Assembly (NCBI GenBank): GCA_002378125.1
Contig: DFRF01000014.1
Location: 1-9,210, forward strand
Direction: 5' to 3'
Source: Rhodospirillaceae bacterium UBA3470
GTDB lineage: Bacteria; Pseudomonadota; Alphaproteobacteria; Rhodospirillales; Casp-alpha2
DNA: 9,210 bases
The position numbers and the translations under genes are program-made. The notes beneath the pieces were generated by a model, which was given only the letters and a program-made list of their open reading frames with translations, was not told the DNA's origin and did no database searches. Below, in pieces: positions 7,541 through 9,210 of this stretch. How positions within the stretch are numbered: position 1 is the stretch's first letter; each line of letters begins with the position of its first letter.

Positions 7541-8038
7541 GTGGCCATGTCCAATACATCTGAAGGTCTCAACTGGAATCTTATCCTCGGGATTGGTCTT
7601 GTTCTGATGCTGTTAACCGCATTCTCGCTACCGTCGCTGGTCGTCTTTTCGGTGGGGCTCTTGCCGACCGGGGTCGCGTTGATCATTGATCGCAGCGACC
7701 AGAGAACGGGCACCTTCTGCGTCGGTGGCATGAACCTATGTGGGGTTTTTCCTTATGTTATGAAGTTGTGGACCGGTAAGCACACGCTGACCGCGGCCAT
7801 GGAAATCATTTCCGATGTCTTATCCTTGCTGATCATGTACGGGGCGGCTGGGTTTGGCTGGATGATATTTCTCACCATCCCGCCTGTCATCGCGACGTTC
7901 CTGTCGATCATAGCGCAAACCCGCGTCAAGGTTCTGCGGGCGACACAACAAGAGATCATAGTTGCGTGGGGGCCGGAAGTCGCCAACGCCAAGCAGACGG
8001 ATACCGATAGAGATGCTTCGAGCTCCAACGAAGGCTGA
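7541..8038 (+). CDS. Small multi-spanning membrane protein, unrecognised, in operon with the pseudokinase
   Basis: This encodes 165 residues starting at the GTG at 7541, or 163 from the ATG at 7547. GGAG at 7529-7532 is eight bases from the GTG and 14 from the ATG, which favours the GTG; the choice is not certain. Hydrophobic stretches lie at about residues 12-30 and 31-49, forming one or two helices, and at about 97-126. A polar linker with two cysteines (T-F-C-V-G-G-M-N-L-C-G-V-F-P-Y, about 58-72) lies between them, and the last 35 residues are polar. I do not recognise a family. The 14-base gap from the pseudokinase, itself C-terminally anchored, suggests that the two are cotranscribed and may interact in the membrane. 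Confidence 0.7.
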   Translation: MAMSNTSEGLNWNLILGIGLVLMLLTAFSLPSLVVFSVGLLPTGVALIIDRSDQRTGTFCVGGMNLCGVFPYVMKLWTGKHTLTAAMEIISDVLSLLIMYGAAGFGWMIFLTIPPVIATFLSIIAQTRVKVLRATQQEIIVAWGPEVANAKQTDTDRDASSSNEG

Positions 8039-8066
8039 CGGGTGCGGCAATGTGTCGGCCCCGGAA

Positions 8067-8951
8067 CTAGTGCCCTGTATGCTCCGAAATCATCGAATTT
8101 TTCACGGACTTGCACAACTTCTCGAAGGCCCGAACCTCGATCTGCCGTACCCGTTCACGAGAAATGCCGAAGTGATCGCTAAGGTTTTGTAGCGTCGCCG
8201 GTGTTTCTTTCATCCGGCGCTCCTTAATAATGTGCCTTTCGCGTTGAGACAGCCCTCTCATGGCCTTGGTCAACAAATAGCGCTGCTGAACCAATTGCTG
8301 ATGATTCGACAGCAGGTACTCCTGATCTGCATATTCGGATTTGAGACGGTCCTGCCATTCGCCATCACCCTCGTCGCTAAGTGGCGCGTTCAGGGAGTGG
8401 TCCGGGCCATGCATGCGCCGGTTCATACTGACGACATCGGCTTCTGAAACATTTAGACGCACGGCGATTTCGCTCACGTGTTCGGGGCGCAGGTCGCCGT
8501 CCTCGATGGCCTTCAGCTGACCCTTCAACCTCCGGAGATTGAAGAACAGTTTTTTCTGCGATGCCGTGGTGCCCATTTTTACCAACGACCAAGAACGCAA
8601 AATGTATTCCTGAATGGATGCGCGAATCCACCACATGGCATAAGTAGCCAACCGAAAACCCCGATCTGGGTCAAATCGACGCACCGCCTGCATCATGCCG
8701 ATATTGCCCTCAGCGATCAGATCGCCAACGGGAAGACCGTAACCGCGGTACCCCATAGCGATCTTGACGACTAACCGCAGGTGGCTGGTCACCAGTCTCT
8801 CGAGCGCCACGGTGTTCTGATCGTCACGCCATTGCCAACCAAGCTCCACCTCTTCTGACACCTCAAGCATCGGGTAGTTTCGGACCCTCTGCAAATATCG
8901 ACTGAGGTTGTTATCGGGAGAAAGATCAATACTGGAAGTTTTCGCCGCCAT
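8067..8951 (-). CDS. rpoH: RNA polymerase sigma-32 factor (heat-shock sigma, RpoH)
   Basis: This encodes 294 residues, the normal size for alphaproteobacterial RpoH. Region 2 is clear: L-V-T-S-H-L-R-L-V-V-K-I-A (53-65), D-L-I-A-E-G-N-I-G (77-85) and the region 2.3-2.4 block A-T-Y-A-M-W-W-I-R-A-S-I-Q-E-Y (102-116). The RpoH box, which separates sigma-32 from other sigma-70 relatives, is S-Q-K-K-L-F-F-N-L-R-R-L-K (131-143). Region 4.2 has the helix-turn-helix L-S-D-H-F-G-I-S-R-E-R-V-R-Q-I-E (257-272). It directs polymerase to chaperone and protease genes on heat or misfolding stress. The ATG follows a perfect-looking GGAGGGAGG (complement of 8960-8968) by eight bases. The gene converges on the operon to its left, with 28 bases between stop codons and no visible terminator in the gap. 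Confidence 0.96.
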   Translation of the reverse strand: MAAKTSSIDLSPDNNLSRYLQRVRNYPMLEVSEEVELGWQWRDDQNTVALERLVTSHLRLVVKIAMGYRGYGLPVGDLIAEGNIGMMQAVRRFDPDRGFRLATYAMWWIRASIQEYILRSWSLVKMGTTASQKKLFFNLRRLKGQLKAIEDGDLRPEHVSEIAVRLNVSEADVVSMNRRMHGPDHSLNAPLSDEGDGEWQDRLKSEYADQEYLLSNHQQLVQQRYLLTKAMRGLSQRERHIIKERRMKETPATLQNLSDHFGISRERVRQIEVRAFEKLCKSVKNSMISEHTGH

Positions 8952-8992
8952 GTTTATTGCCTCCCTCCAAACGTTCTATAATGGCGGCTCCA
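8933..8992 (-). promoter_or_regulatory. Hairpin enclosing the rpoH start codon and ribosome-binding site (candidate RNA thermometer)
   Basis: On the minus strand GCCGCCAT (complement of 8981-8988) is a perfect reverse complement of ATGGCGGC (complement of 8944-8951), which is the rpoH start codon plus the next five bases. Above this 8-bp stem, GTTT (8969-8972) pairs with AAAC (8952-8955) across an 8-nt one-sided bulge. That leaves the ribosome site in a 13-nt apical loop. Below it TGGA (8989-8992) can pair with TCCA (8933-8936). The fold would mask initiation. A thermosensor role is inferred by analogy with the E. coli rpoH mRNA. Confidence 0.5.
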
Positions 8993-9028
8993 CTTAGCAA
9001 GATGTCCGACCATGTATATTCAGGAGAA

Positions 9029-9055
9029 GTCATAATAACCCACTAAAATTGTCAA
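9029..9055 (-). promoter_or_regulatory. Possible rpoH promoter
   Basis: A consensus TTGACA (complement of 9050-9055) lies about 100 bases upstream of the rpoH start, in AT-rich DNA. The best -10 candidate, TATGAC (complement of 9029-9034), has a 15-base spacer, which is short. A second weaker pair, TTGATC and TATTCT with a 16-base spacer, lies just upstream. No good sigma-32-type promoter was found. Confidence 0.3.
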
Positions 9056-9096
9056 GAATAGAATAATCTTAGAAAGGATCAAAATTGTGGAATAAT
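9045..9096. repeat. Two-part direct repeat in the rpoH upstream region
   Basis: AAAATTGT occurs at 9045-9052 and 9081-9088, and each copy is followed by GAATAAT (9061-9067 and 9090-9096). The octamer copies are 36 bp apart. They overlap the predicted -35 region and could be a binding site or chance in AT-rich DNA. Confidence 0.3.
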
Positions 9097-9210
9097 GTCG
9101 TGGTTTTGCTAAATTTCTGTGATGAAAACAGTAATGGTCTTAGAGTTACGGGATGCATAAAACCAAGTATTCTCGCATGAAGAATTTGACCTGTTACGTT
9201 AGCAAGTTCA

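Noticed and set aside
8039..8066. Searched for a shared bidirectional terminator between the converging membrane-protein gene and rpoH.
   Set aside because: The 28-base gap has no stem followed by a T or A tract.
8974..9000. CTTGC...CCATTATA on the minus strand as a sigma-32 promoter for rpoH autoregulation.
   Set aside because: The spacing between the two parts is too short for a sigma-32 promoter, and it overlaps the start-codon hairpin.

Overview
The window looks like a chromosomal housekeeping segment from an alphaproteobacterium, probably Rhodospirillales-like. Three things point that way: a b'/b pair of F0 ATP synthase subunits instead of one b gene, a HisZ-type histidine regulatory subunit next to purA, and a classical RpoH sigma-32 nearby. 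The assignment rests on gene content and protein character only. No rRNA, tRNA, CRISPR array or insertion sequence was seen.

Layout, left to right. Bases 1-707 hold the end of an F0 operon: the C-terminal part of subunit b' (AtpF') followed by complete AtpF (b). Bases 708-1399 hold no intact gene. They contain a decayed C-terminal fragment of an FAD-dependent aromatic-ring monooxygenase (about 979-1315), broken by a frameshift and a stop. Bases 1400-2446 encode a malyl-CoA-lyase-like HpcH/HpaI-family enzyme. A 41-codon ORF overlaps its stop codon by ATGA. A spacer with two hairpins follows, the second with a T tract. Bases 2783-5256 are a coupled hisZ-purA pair, linking histidine and AMP biosynthesis.

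After a promoter-like site and a short hairpin leader, bases 5403-8038 carry a two-gene unit: a 707-residue protein with a degenerate kinase domain (catalytic Asp and DFG lost) and a C-terminal membrane anchor, then a small multi-spanning membrane protein. Convergent to this unit, after only 28 bp, is rpoH (8951-8067, minus strand), with an AT-rich upstream region of about 260 bp.

The two most notable signals are as follows. First, the rpoH initiation region can fold into a long hairpin in which the start codon is paired and the Shine-Dalgarno sequence sits in the apical loop, a plausible translational thermosensor. Second, the pseudokinase/membrane-protein pair has no evident known function.
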